From a bacterium (lineage in GTDB: Bacteria; Spirochaetota; Spirochaetia; Treponematales; Rectinemataceae), in the NCBI GenBank assembly GCA_021813065.1, contig JAKALZ010000019.1:1-13363 (forward strand): a stretch of DNA of 13,363 nucleotides. Direction: 5' to 3'. The notes beneath the pieces were generated by a model, which worked only from the letters and a program-made list of their open reading frames with translations, did no database searches and had not been told where the DNA came from. Below, one piece after another: positions 1-6,545 of this stretch (positions are counted from its first letter, which is position 1; each line of letters opens with the position of its first letter). Made by a program: the position numbers and the translations under genes.

Positions 1-128
1 GATTCGATGAGCTGCTCATTCATGTCGATGACCATCTGATTGAGCATCTTTTCGGGATTTTCAGCTTTCGAGATGAGTGAGTTGATATTTGAAGAGATCA
101 CTGTTTTGAGGCGATCGAACATTCCCAT
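1..128 (-). CDS. pspA: PspA/IM30 family protein, N-terminal part (runs off the window)
   Basis: Only the first 42 codons are present. The protein begins MGMFDRLKTVISSNINSLIS and continues with AENPEKMLNQMVIDM. A short amphipathic start followed by N-L-(I/L)-S-K-A-E-N-P-E-K-M-L-x-Q is the hallmark of the PspA/IM30 (Vipp1) family, whose members coat and stabilise the cytoplasmic membrane under stress. The ATG at 128 has a strong ribosome site, GGAGGA (136-141 on the plus strand), seven bases upstream and inside the last codons of the YbjN-like gene. The two genes are separated by only three bases, so they are almost certainly co-transcribed. A second ATG two codons downstream could also be used. 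The family call is firm. Which paralogue this is, and whether its C-terminus is intact, cannot be seen. Confidence 0.88.
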   Translation of the reverse strand, partial: MGMFDRLKTVISSNINSLISKAENPEKMLNQMVIDMNEQLIE

Positions 129-131
129 GAT

Positions 132-527
132 TTAGTCCTCCGCTTTATGAATATAGCTCGCGAACTTCTTGTAGTGCTCGAGCAGCGCGAACGATATCGA
201 TTCAATAGAAGCCAGAAATTCCTCTTTGTCAAGCGTCGCGTGTTCCAGGGTGTCGATAACGATAATGTCATTTCCGCTTATGGCGTAGGCACCGTGCAGA
301 AGGTCGGTGGCGTTCAATTCGAGGAGCATCCTGAAGAACGCTTCGGCGTTCTTCTTCGGCACTGGCATGACATCGGCGCTGATGATGACAAGCGGATCGG
401 ACAGGCTTACGATCATCTTTGGATAGCCTTTGTTCTCATCTTCGATGAGCCAGGAATTGTTTGGCATTTCCTGATACGAGATGCCGAGATCGATGAGATA
501 CTTTTCGATTTTGGGCGATGCGGGCAT
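132..527 (-). CDS. YbjN-like / secretion-chaperone-fold small protein
   Basis: A 131-residue acidic protein beginning MPASPKIEKYLIDLGI. Its pattern is an N-terminal helix, a strand pair around NSWLIED, a hydrophobic strand (MIVSLSDPLVIISADV), a helix with FFRMLLELN, a strand pair (AYAISGNDIIVIDTL) and a long C-terminal helix. That is the alpha/beta order of the YbjN and type III secretion chaperone (CesT-like) fold. Such proteins bind partner proteins; no catalytic residue is expected and none is seen. I chose the ATG at 527 over a longer reading from 590, because a near-perfect Shine-Dalgarno sits just before it and the longer form would overlap the STAS gene. It is the middle gene of STAS - YbjN - PspA, 40 bases after STAS and three before pspA. 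A role linked to PspA is inferred from position only. The family call is by pattern and moderately sure. Confidence 0.75.
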   Translation of the reverse strand: MPASPKIEKYLIDLGISYQEMPNNSWLIEDENKGYPKMIVSLSDPLVIISADVMPVPKKNAEAFFRMLLELNATDLLHGAYAISGNDIIVIDTLEHATLDKEEFLASIESISFALLEHYKKFASYIHKAED

Positions 528-531
528 CGTT

Positions 532-539
532 ACCTCCTT
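532..539 (-). promoter_or_regulatory. Shine-Dalgarno of the YbjN-like gene
   Basis: On the minus strand the bases read AAGGAGGT, four bases before the ATG at 527. This is a near-complete match to the 16S rRNA tail and is what fixes the start of the YbjN-like gene. It also shows that this genome uses classical ribosome sites for internal operon genes, in contrast to several first genes in the window. Confidence 0.85.
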
Positions 540-567
540 GTAATTGTGCACGGAGCGCGGAGTCCGC

Positions 568-1110
568 TCAACCGAGCGAGACGGTGCCATCGGGAAAAGA
601 GCTTATTACCGCCTCGCAGTTCTGGCAGCGACCTCTTCCCGGCTGTTCAATATCGATCAGCGTATCACACGCGGGGCACTTAATAGAGAGAGGAAATGTG
701 CTTCTGAGCATGGAGCGCAGGCCATTGACCGCGTCGCGTGCGTCAAGAGCGGTGGAAAAGTAGCCCTCGAGGCCGAGAACCCGCCGCAGTCTGTCCATTC
801 GCGGGCGCATGCCGCAGAGCACAAGGTCACCCTGACGATCTCTTAGTTTCTGACGGAGCGCGAGCATGAGTCCCATTCCGGCCGCGCCAATTTCCTCGAT
901 TGTCGAAAAGTCTACCACCAAGTAACGAATACCCTCGGCGAGAATGGTGTCGAAGGACTGCGCTACCGCGTCCAGGTTGGCGTCGTGTACCGCGCCCACG
1001 AATTGCGCGACCACGCATTCGGGGAAATCGCTTGAAATTCGCGAGGAGATCAATGCATCAGCACCAGCCTGAGGAATTTTCTGAATGCGGGAAAGCAGTC
1101 TCGATGGCAT
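568..1110 (-). CDS. STAS-domain protein with C-terminal zinc ribbon
   Basis: 180 residues. Residues about 30-135 form a STAS (anti-sigma-factor-antagonist type) domain: strand CVVAQFVGAV, strand YLVVDFS, the loop IEEIGAAGMGLML, strand GDLVLCGM and the helix RLRRVLGLEGYF. The C-terminus carries CPAC (145-148) and CQNC (162-165), a CxxC-13-CxxC pair that should bind one zinc ion. In classical SpoIIAA-like antagonists the loop reads D-S-S-G, and its serine is phosphorylated by the partner kinase. Here the corresponding residues are alanines (GAAG), so that switch is probably absent. The protein may act as a binding module rather than a phospho-regulated antagonist. It heads the unit STAS - YbjN - PspA. 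A good promoter (TTGACT-17-TATTAT) ends only nine bases before the ATG, so the mRNA leader is very short. If translation instead starts further in, a TTG at residue 20 is the first alternative. Confidence 0.85.
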   Translation of the reverse strand: MPSRLLSRIQKIPQAGADALISSRISSDFPECVVAQFVGAVHDANLDAVAQSFDTILAEGIRYLVVDFSTIEEIGAAGMGLMLALRQKLRDRQGDLVLCGMRPRMDRLRRVLGLEGYFSTALDARDAVNGLRSMLRSTFPLSIKCPACDTLIDIEQPGRGRCQNCEAVISSFPDGTVSLG

Positions 1111-1119
1111 AACGCCTCA

Positions 1120-1148
1120 ATAATATGAGCTCGGCTTGGAAAAGTCAA
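1120..1148 (-). promoter_or_regulatory. Sigma-70-type promoter of the STAS-YbjN-PspA unit
   Basis: On the minus strand TTGACT (1148-1143) and TATTAT (1125-1120) are separated by exactly 17 bases. Each hexamer matches consensus at five of six positions. Transcription would be expected to start near 1113, so the ATG at 1110 would have a leader of only about three bases. The GAGG stretch before the ATG would lie outside the transcript. Confidence 0.5.
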
Positions 1149-1197
1149 ACGCGTGCCGCCGAGGACGAGATTTTGTGGTGAGGCAACGCGACTTCCG

Positions 1198-2010
1198 TCA
1201 GGGAGCGAATCCGCCGTCGAGCGCCACGATCGCGCCGGAGGCGAGACAGGGGTCCGCGTCGATGAGATCGATCGCCGCGCGCGCCACGAGGTCGGCCCTG
1301 GCGAGTGTTCCGCGCCGCGTGAGCGCGGCGTGGCGCGCCTTTGTGGCGGCATCCTGGTACTCGGTCTCGGTAGGGCCGGGGCAGACGAGCGCGGAGGCGA
1401 CATCGCGGGACGCGCCTTCCAGCGCGATCGATTTGACGAGGACGCCGAGGCCGGTCTTGGTCGCCGCATAGGCGGCGGTCTGCGTGAAACCGCGAATGCT
1501 GTCGGTGCGCGTACCTCCAAAGAACAGGAATCGACCGAATCCTCTGGCCAGCATTCCGGGCAAGAAGCGACTCGCGAGGGCGCCGGGCAGCGCGAGGTTT
1601 GCCATGGCGAGGCGCTCCCAGTCTGCCGTGCTTGTGGCCGCGAGGGGGCGCTCGAGAAATGGTCCGAAGGAGCAGACGAGAAGGTCGGGCTCGGCGCCGA
1701 GCTCGCGGAGCCTCTCGTCGAGGGCGCTCAGAAACGCGTGAGGGGTGTTGAACTCGCAATCGAAGGTAAGGTCGTGGGCGCTCGAGAAACCGAGGGGCAG
1801 CTCGCTGAGACCGCCGCGCGCGATGCTTCCATGAGGTTCTCCTGTCTTTTCGGACGCGTGCCGACCATGAACGAGAACTGTCGCGCCTCGGCGCGCGAGT
1901 TCTGTGGAAATCGCGCGGCCAATACCGCCCGATCCCCCCACCACAATCGCGAAACGCCCCGCGAGCGTGGAATGTTCGGCGTCTGACCGCTCACCTCTTA
2001 TACTTTGCAT
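1198..2010 (-). CDS. Short-chain dehydrogenase/reductase (SDR)
   Basis: 270 residues from the ATG at 2010. The Rossmann nucleotide-binding motif VGGSGGIG is at 24-31. The catalytic pair YxxxK is Y181/K185 (YAATK), an SDR-type asparagine lies at 138, and the family's C-terminal PGPTxT and ALDGGF segments are present. These identify a classical-length SDR, which would reduce or oxidise a carbonyl/hydroxyl group with NAD(P)(H). The substrate cannot be predicted. Two family features are unusual. The NNAG-type segment reads CSFG (113-116). The catalytic serine expected 13 residues before Y181 is not there (R168, flanked by T167 and T169, with S171 nearby). A GTG six codons upstream (2028) would lengthen the protein but overlaps a -10-like element. 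There is no Shine-Dalgarno before the ATG. It lies 35 bases after the activator gene on the same strand and could be read through from it. Confidence 0.85.
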   Translation of the reverse strand: MQSIRGERSDAEHSTLAGRFAIVVGGSGGIGRAISTELARRGATVLVHGRHASEKTGEPHGSIARGGLSELPLGFSSAHDLTFDCEFNTPHAFLSALDERLRELGAEPDLLVCSFGPFLERPLAATSTADWERLAMANLALPGALASRFLPGMLARGFGRFLFFGGTRTDSIRGFTQTAAYAATKTGLGVLVKSIALEGASRDVASALVCPGPTETEYQDAATKARHAALTRRGTLARADLVARAAIDLIDADPCLASGAIVALDGGFAP

Positions 2011-2016
2011 GGTGGT

Positions 2017-2022
2017 ATAATA
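2017..2022 (-). promoter_or_regulatory. Possible -10 element of the SDR gene
   Basis: TATTAT on the minus strand, six bases before the ATG at 2010. Transcription starting about seven bases downstream would begin at the ATG itself, giving a leaderless message. The best -35 at 17-base spacing is poor (TGAATA, 2045-2040), so this is tentative. The same bases read TATAAT on the plus strand (2016-2021), but I see no -35 for that orientation. Confidence 0.3.
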
Positions 2023-2045
2023 GCGCACATATCATCGACTATTCA

Positions 2046-3305
2046 TCATCTCGTCCCCGAGGAGAGCTTGGAGATTCCCGCGAGGAATACGATATCATCG
2101 GGGTGAACAACCCCATTTTTGCTCGATGCGCATGCTCTCTCAATCACCGACTTCAGCTCTCGTACATTTCCGGGCCAATCGTGGGCTGAAAGTTTGTCGA
2201 GGGCTCTTCGGTCGAGTCCGCATTTACCTTTTGAATACTGCGCGCAGAAGTGTCGGGCGAGCAGCGACACATCCTCAATCCTCTCGCGCAATGGCGGAAT
2301 TTCGATCACCGCATTGGCGATCCTGAACAGGAGATCTTTTCGGAATTTATCTTCAGCGGCCAGGTCGATGGGGTTGAGGCTTGACGCGCTCACGAGCCGA
2401 AATGCCGATGAGTGCGGAGCCGTGCTTCCAAGCCTGCGGTACTCGCCCGTTTCGAGTACGCGCAGCAAGCGAGGTTGAAGCAGCGGCGACAGGCTGCCGA
2501 TCTCATCAAGAAAGAGCGTCCCCAGATGCGCCTCTTCTATGGCACCCGTGCGGGGTTGCGCGTCGGTGTACGCTCCGCGCTCGGTGCCGAAAACTTCGCT
2601 CTCGAAGAGTGGTTCTGGTATGGCTGAGCAGTTGAGCGCGATGAATGGTCCGACTCCGTGTGTGCCCCAAAAGTGGAGTGCCCGCGCCGCGAGTTCTTTT
2701 CCCGTTCCCGTTTCTCCAACGATGAGGACAGGGCCAGAATCTTTCGCGTGGGATCGAATCTGCGAAATGAGTTCACGGATTTTTACGCTGGCTCCGATAA
2801 TCGATACGCGATCCATATCGAAGGCATTGGTGTGAGGAGGACGTTCGCGCTGTGATGAGGCTATCAAAGTGAGATGCTCGAGCGCCGACCGCATCGCGGC
2901 GATCGTCGCGGCTTGAATCGGGAGACTCAATGAAAAAAATTCGCAGTGGAGCGTGTCGCTGAGCGCCGCAAAGCGGGAGGGCTCGATGGGTGTAAGAGGC
3001 GCTGTCGCTGATAGTTGGCTTTTTAAGCTGCGGTCGCACAGCAGGAACACACAGCGTGGCTCGCGATGCTGTGCGGGGTGATGGGGATGCGCGAACGTTC
3101 GCTGAACACTTTCGAGAATCGATATGATCGATTTTTCGTTTCTTGGTGAAACGAAGAACATCAACCCCGAGGGACATAGTTCACTGAACATGAGCGCGAA
3201 ATCGAGGGGGCTGCCCGCGACAGCTACTTCGAAGCTTCCATCGAGCGAGGACCTGACCATGCGAATTCTCTTTGGGTTCGTCTCGTAGTAGAGAATTTTT
3301 ATCAT
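2046..3305 (-). CDS. Sigma-54-type AAA+ transcriptional activator without DNA-binding domain
   Basis: 419 residues. The AAA+ domain (about 165-410) is complete. It has Walker A GETGTGKE (197-204), the substrate loop GAYTDA (244-249), Walker B LFLDEIG (264-270), arginines in FRKDLLFR (321-328) and sensor II WPGNVREL (377-384). Such proteins remodel sigma-54 RNA polymerase with ATP. The canonical loop is GAFTGA; here F is Y and the second G is D. GAFTDA-type variants do exist in this family, so contact with sigma-54 is plausible but not assured. Residues 1-150 resemble a receiver in secondary structure (MIKILYYETN) but lack the acidic pocket and the phospho-acceptor Asp. The chain stops 35 residues after sensor II: the usual Fis-type HTH is absent, and there is no room for it before the SDR gene. 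HTH-less activators such as Helicobacter FlgR act from solution. The start at 3305 has no Shine-Dalgarno. Confidence 0.9.
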   Translation of the reverse strand: MIKILYYETNPKRIRMVRSSLDGSFEVAVAGSPLDFALMFSELCPSGLMFFVSPRNEKSIISILESVQRTFAHPHHPAQHREPRCVFLLCDRSLKSQLSATAPLTPIEPSRFAALSDTLHCEFFSLSLPIQAATIAAMRSALEHLTLIASSQRERPPHTNAFDMDRVSIIGASVKIRELISQIRSHAKDSGPVLIVGETGTGKELAARALHFWGTHGVGPFIALNCSAIPEPLFESEVFGTERGAYTDAQPRTGAIEEAHLGTLFLDEIGSLSPLLQPRLLRVLETGEYRRLGSTAPHSSAFRLVSASSLNPIDLAAEDKFRKDLLFRIANAVIEIPPLRERIEDVSLLARHFCAQYSKGKCGLDRRALDKLSAHDWPGNVRELKSVIERACASSKNGVVHPDDIVFLAGISKLSSGTR

Positions 3306-3435
3306 TATTAATTACTATGTAGCAGATAACGCGCATAACCGCAAGAGAAAAAACATCTAAACAGAACTAAATTTGTTTTTTATTGAGTTATTATTTATAT
3401 ACAATAACGCGATAATATTGAGATTGTATCTTTGC
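3306..3435 (-). promoter_or_regulatory. AT-rich intergenic region upstream of the activator, with repeated ATAACGCG
   Basis: This 130-base gap is about 26% GC by my count, far below the surrounding genes. It follows the TagA-like gene and precedes the activator gene, both on the minus strand, so it should hold the activator's promoter. A weak candidate on the minus strand is TTGCGG (3344-3339), 17 bases, then TACATA (3321-3316) preceded by TGC. The octamer ATAACGCG occurs twice in the same orientation, at 3326-3333 and 3404-3411, each followed by ATAA after zero or one base. This could be an operator pair. I see no U-tract terminator for the TagA-like gene and no convincing -24/-12 sigma-54 promoter. 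Confidence 0.45.
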
Positions 3436-4134
3436 TCAGCGCCCGGAAAACCAGCGTATGATGGATCCAAAATAGAGAAAAGCTCCACTGCGCGTCGCGC
3501 TCATGTGGCGGGGAATCCATCGCTCACCCTCTGGAAGAGGGTCGCCAGCGAGAATGAGATTTGGCGCTCCTTTCTGAATCGCCTGGAGGAGCGCGCCTTC
3601 CTCTTCGCGGCGGTACATTCCGTGCATGCTCCCTACGATGGTGATACCCGGATAGGTCGCTCTGAGATTTTTCTCCGCTTTAAGAAGTGTGATCGGTGTG
3701 CCGCCGATAAGAAATACTGATCCGCCGCGCTTCTCGATCGCGGAGAGCAGCAGCGTCAGCACGCTCTGGGGTCGGTACGCGTCGCGCGCGAGGTTCCAGG
3801 GTTCGGATTCGCTGAATTCTTCAGCGTCCCGGAGCGCGTCGAGCAGAATCTGATAGGTGAACGGTACTGGCCAGGAGCGCTCGGTGTGCTCCCCCCGCGC
3901 ACGTGCCTTCGAGACAAGTGAAAGACTTGTAGGCAGCACGATATCGGCGCTCGAGATCATGGATCCGAATTCATCGCGCGTGATCGCGTGACTCCACTGA
4001 CCCGGGCTTAAAAAGCAAATCTGGTGATTCTTCTCATCATCCCAGAGATAGGGAAGGGCGGATATGACAAAGCGCGAAGGAAAATCGAGGCGCACTCCAT
4101 CGAGGCGCGCGCCGGGTATGCTCACATTTTCCAT
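3436..4134 (-). CDS. Divergent WecG/TagA/CpsF-family glycosyltransferase-like protein
   Basis: 232 residues. The family's layout is recognisable. ADIVLPTSLSLVSKAR (63-78) matches the usual ADxVxPDGxGVVxAxR segment. FLIGGTP...AEKNLRATYPGITIVGSMHGMY (141-174) matches the nucleotide-sugar-binding half. APNLILAGDPLPEGERWI (190-207) takes the place of PDILxVGLGxPKQExW, and GAFLYFG (217-223) that of GVGGxFDF. Family members transfer an N-acetylmannosamine-type sugar to undecaprenyl-linked GlcNAc on the inner face of the membrane. The proposed catalytic Asp of the PDG motif is Thr here (T69), and the second signature is rewritten, so activity may be lost or changed. The gene overlaps the end of rsmE by 13 bases (GTATGGAAAATGTGA), so translation is coupled; GAGAGAG precedes the ATG. 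It is the last gene of the protease - rsmE unit. The fold assignment is good. The function is uncertain. Confidence 0.72.
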   Translation of the reverse strand: MENVSIPGARLDGVRLDFPSRFVISALPYLWDDEKNHQICFLSPGQWSHAITRDEFGSMISSADIVLPTSLSLVSKARARGEHTERSWPVPFTYQILLDALRDAEEFSESEPWNLARDAYRPQSVLTLLLSAIEKRGGSVFLIGGTPITLLKAEKNLRATYPGITIVGSMHGMYRREEEGALLQAIQKGAPNLILAGDPLPEGERWIPRHMSATRSGAFLYFGSIIRWFSGR

Positions 4135-4922
4135 ACATCTCTCTCGGACACAATGGTTCGAATCGCGGAAATGGCGAAGACTGACGCGGTCTCAACGCGC
4201 AGCACGGGGCCCTCGGCGTGGTATACCTTAAAACCCATATTCGAAAAAGTAAAGGAATCATTCGCGGAGAATCCGCCCTCAGGCCCAATCGCAACCGCGA
4301 TGGCGTTCGGATTCCCCGACAGAAGCTCGTGGAGCGAGGCCCGCTCGTTCTGTTCAGCTTCGTGGAAGAGAATTCGGACCGATGCGTCGCGCGCGAATCC
4401 CTGGCGCTCGAGCGCGTTTTCAAGGTTCGCGAGTTCCACGATTGAGATGATTTCAGTCATCACCGTGGAGCCCGATTGCTGGAGCGCCTCTCGAACGATG
4501 CGCTGGCGACGCTCGAGCTTCGATGCGGAGCGATCGCCCGGCTCTGTGCCGATGCAGTGCTGGGTGATCACAGGCACGATGAGGGCAACCCCAAGTTCAG
4601 TGGCCTGACGCACGATCAGATCGAATTTCTGGCCTTTGGGCAGCGCCTGTATGAGCGCGATTCTCGGCAACGAACGGGATGCGGGCGCGTCAGGTTCGAC
4701 GAATGCGCGGCTGTTTCCTGAAATTCGGCTGAGGGATACTTCCACACCACACGCGCTGTCGGGGAGAAGCGTGCAGAGAAATCGCCCTCCGATCTCATCT
4801 ATGGCTTCGAATGTGTCGCCCGCGCGCATGCGGCGCACATCGATGAGATAATGCCGCGTTTTCGGATCAAGCGCGCAGCGTTCCGAGCCAGAGAGATTCC
4901 CAGGAAGGACAACCTGTTTCAT
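4122..4922 (-). CDS. rsmE: 16S rRNA (uracil-1498-N3)-methyltransferase RsmE
   Basis: 266 residues, slightly longer than the usual 240-250. The N-terminal half is the PUA-like RNA-binding part (HYLIDVRRMRAGDTFEAID). The C-terminal half is a SPOUT methyltransferase with the RsmE signatures PKGQKFDLIVRQATELGV (95-112), IGPEGGFS (212-219) and the knot segment GPVLRVETA (238-246), which binds S-adenosylmethionine. It methylates N3 of U1498 in helix 44 of 16S rRNA, in the cytoplasm. The ATG at 4922 lies 26 bases after the protease stop codon, with AAGGG just upstream. Its own stop codon is inside the first codons of the TagA-like gene. Co-transcription with the protease is likely. The link looks positional rather than functional. 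Confidence 0.93.
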   Translation of the reverse strand: MKQVVLPGNLSGSERCALDPKTRHYLIDVRRMRAGDTFEAIDEIGGRFLCTLLPDSACGVEVSLSRISGNSRAFVEPDAPASRSLPRIALIQALPKGQKFDLIVRQATELGVALIVPVITQHCIGTEPGDRSASKLERRQRIVREALQQSGSTVMTEIISIVELANLENALERQGFARDASVRILFHEAEQNERASLHELLSGNPNAIAVAIGPEGGFSANDSFTFSNMGFKVYHAEGPVLRVETASVFAISAIRTIVSERDVWKM

Positions 4923-4948
4923 ATACCCTTGTCGTTACCAGCCGTCGG

Positions 4949-6424
4949 TTACTTTGCCTTGGCAGTCTGCCGTATCTGGGCCAAGGTTTTTGCGTCGCGC
5001 AGATCTTTATCGAAATCGAGCGACTGGATAAGATCGAGGGCTTTCTGGAGCTGCACATCGTACTCGAGGTCGTACACTCTCGCTGGCTGCGATCGCTCAG
5101 CCTCATCGCGAACGAGCTTTTCTAGAATGAGCTCAGGCACATTGTACTTTTTTGCGAGGTCAGCCGCGAAGGTCTTGCGCTGCTCAGGGCTCGGCTGTGG
5201 AGTCGACTGCAGGTAGCGCGCGATGTCGCCAGCGTCGTAGAGGCGCTGCACTTCAGCGAGCTCTTTGTCGTTCAGGGTGGGCTCTGGCACCACGATATCG
5301 GGCTGAATGCCGACTTTATCGATATTGACGCCGCTCGGCGTGTAGTAACGCGCCATCGTCAGCTTGAAACCGGCGTCGTTGATGGGAAAAATCTGCTGCA
5401 CCGAGCCTTTGCCGTAAGTCTTCTCGCCGAGGAGAAGGGCGCGCTTCGTGTCCTTCATCGCGCCAGAGAAAATTTCGGACGCCGAGGCTGATCCCTGGTC
5501 CGTGAGCACGATCATGCGATCGGTCAAGGGAATGGCAAGGTCAGGTTTAGCCTTGTACTCATAATTCTCGGAGATGTCGCGCCCCTTGGTGGACACAATG
5601 ACGCCTGAGGAAAGGAAGAGATCGCTGACATCGACAACCGAATCGAGAAGGCCGCCTGGATTCGAGCGTACATCGACAATGAACTTGTCGATATTCTGAG
5701 CCTTCATGTCCTTGAGCACGGTTTTCATCTTAGGTTCGGTGTTGGGATTCCACTCGATGATGCGGATGTAGCCGATTTTGCCCTGAGCGGTGGGGATCAC
5801 CGCGTTTTTGATGGCGGGGATCTCGATCTTGCTGCGCGTGAATGTCACTTCAAACTCATAGCTGCCGCGCTTAAAGGTCAGTGTTACCTTGGTGCCAGTC
5901 TCGCCTCTGATCTTCGCTGACGCTTTGTCGACGCTCAGCGTGGAGGTGTCCTCTCCATCGATCTTGGTGATGAGGTCGCCAGGGAGGACACCCTCTTTCC
6001 ATGCGGGAGTATCTTCGATGGGGGATACGACCTCGATGTAGAGTGGCGCGTTTTCGGTGGGGGCTGTTGTCTGCTTAGAGATGTAGAGGCCCACTCCCGC
6101 GTAAGTGCCGGTGGTATCAGACATGAGATCGGACATCATTTCAGGGTCGAGGAATGTGGAGTAGGGGTCGCCGAGAGAATCAAGCATTCCTTTGACAGCG
6201 CCCTCGTAGAGCTTGGTTGGGTCGGGCTCATCGACATAATTCTGAAGGATAAACTGATAGATGTTCTGGAGAAGCTGAGAATACTGCTTCGCGTCGGGCG
6301 GTTTCGTCTGTTGCGCGTAGAGCTCTGGCACAGAGACGGTCGCGAAAGACAGCGCAATCGCGGCCACAAAGGCGATCAAGGGCAGAATACGGCCGCGCGC
6401 GTGAGGGATATCGGTATGCTTCAT
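4949..6424 (-). CDS. S41-family carboxyl-terminal processing protease (CtpA type)
   Basis: 491 residues. A basic N-terminus and hydrophobic stretch (PLIAFVAAIALSFATVSV, 15-32) ending in LYAQQ form a signal peptide or anchor, so the enzyme works outside the cytoplasmic membrane. A helical entry segment with the family motif DPYSTFLDP (86-94) leads into a PDZ domain (about 107-195; GVGLYI, GVLPGDLITKIDGE). The protease core holds GYIRI, VDVRSNPGGLL (250-260) and TDQGSASASEIF (308-319). By alignment with CtpB-type enzymes the nucleophile is S314, and the general base is K339 in KTYGKGSVQ, 25 residues later as expected. An extra C-terminal region (about 380-491) is charged and helical. It probably trims periplasmic or exported proteins at their C-termini. 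The ATG is preceded by AAAAGGAG, and the gene heads the unit with rsmE. Confidence 0.92.
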   Translation of the reverse strand: MKHTDIPHARGRILPLIAFVAAIALSFATVSVPELYAQQTKPPDAKQYSQLLQNIYQFILQNYVDEPDPTKLYEGAVKGMLDSLGDPYSTFLDPEMMSDLMSDTTGTYAGVGLYISKQTTAPTENAPLYIEVVSPIEDTPAWKEGVLPGDLITKIDGEDTSTLSVDKASAKIRGETGTKVTLTFKRGSYEFEVTFTRSKIEIPAIKNAVIPTAQGKIGYIRIIEWNPNTEPKMKTVLKDMKAQNIDKFIVDVRSNPGGLLDSVVDVSDLFLSSGVIVSTKGRDISENYEYKAKPDLAIPLTDRMIVLTDQGSASASEIFSGAMKDTKRALLLGEKTYGKGSVQQIFPINDAGFKLTMARYYTPSGVNIDKVGIQPDIVVPEPTLNDKELAEVQRLYDAGDIARYLQSTPQPSPEQRKTFAADLAKKYNVPELILEKLVRDEAERSQPARVYDLEYDVQLQKALDLIQSLDFDKDLRDAKTLAQIRQTAKAK

Positions 6425-6472
6425 CGGGATAGGCTCCTTTTCCCTGAATCTATGCTAAATGAGGAAAACATA

Positions 6473-6501
6473 ATAATAGCCAAATGGTTGCAATTTTGCT
6501 A
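6473..6501 (-). promoter_or_regulatory. Possible promoter of the protease-rsmE unit
   Basis: On the minus strand TAGCAA (6501-6496) and TATTAT (6478-6473) are 17 bases apart. The -10 is good (5/6) and the -35 weak (3/6). Transcription would start near 6466, leaving a normal leader of about 40 bases that contains the AAAAGGAG ribosome site. It lies back-to-back with the promoter of the plus-strand unit in a 121-base divergent gap. Confidence 0.3.
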
Positions 6502-6506
6502 CTGTC

Positions 6507-6535
6507 TTGACTCTGCTGGATTGCGCCACTAGACT
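6507..6535 (+). promoter_or_regulatory. Sigma-70-type promoter of the membrane protein - lgt - nadE unit
   Basis: TTGACT (6507-6512), exactly 17 bases, then TAGACT (6530-6535). The -35 matches consensus at five of six positions and the -10 at four. The ATG at 6546 follows ten bases after the -10, so the predicted start near 6542 leaves a leader of about four bases. The TTG that would extend the reading frame upstream is itself part of the -35 and is therefore not the start codon. Confidence 0.5.
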
Positions 6536-6545
6536 CCATTTCGAT

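Noticed and set aside
132..590. Longer 152-residue version of the YbjN-like protein starting at 590
   Set aside because: The extra 21 residues are Arg/Ser-rich and overlap the STAS gene. The perfect ribosome site before 527 decides the shorter form.
1153..1986. Long plus-strand open frame (277 codons) opposite the SDR gene
   Set aside because: It is a GC-rich shadow of the SDR gene. Its protein is low-complexity Arg/Gly/Glu-rich with no motif, while the minus frame has all the SDR landmarks.
2016..2021. Perfect TATAAT on the plus strand, which would drive antisense RNA into the activator gene
   Set aside because: No -35-like hexamer at 15-19 bases upstream. The same bases serve better as the minus-strand -10 of the SDR gene.
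3380..3435. Candidate terminator after the TagA-like gene (CAATA...TATTG hairpin)
   Set aside because: Only five A/T-rich pairs with a nine-base loop and no U-run, so too weak to call.
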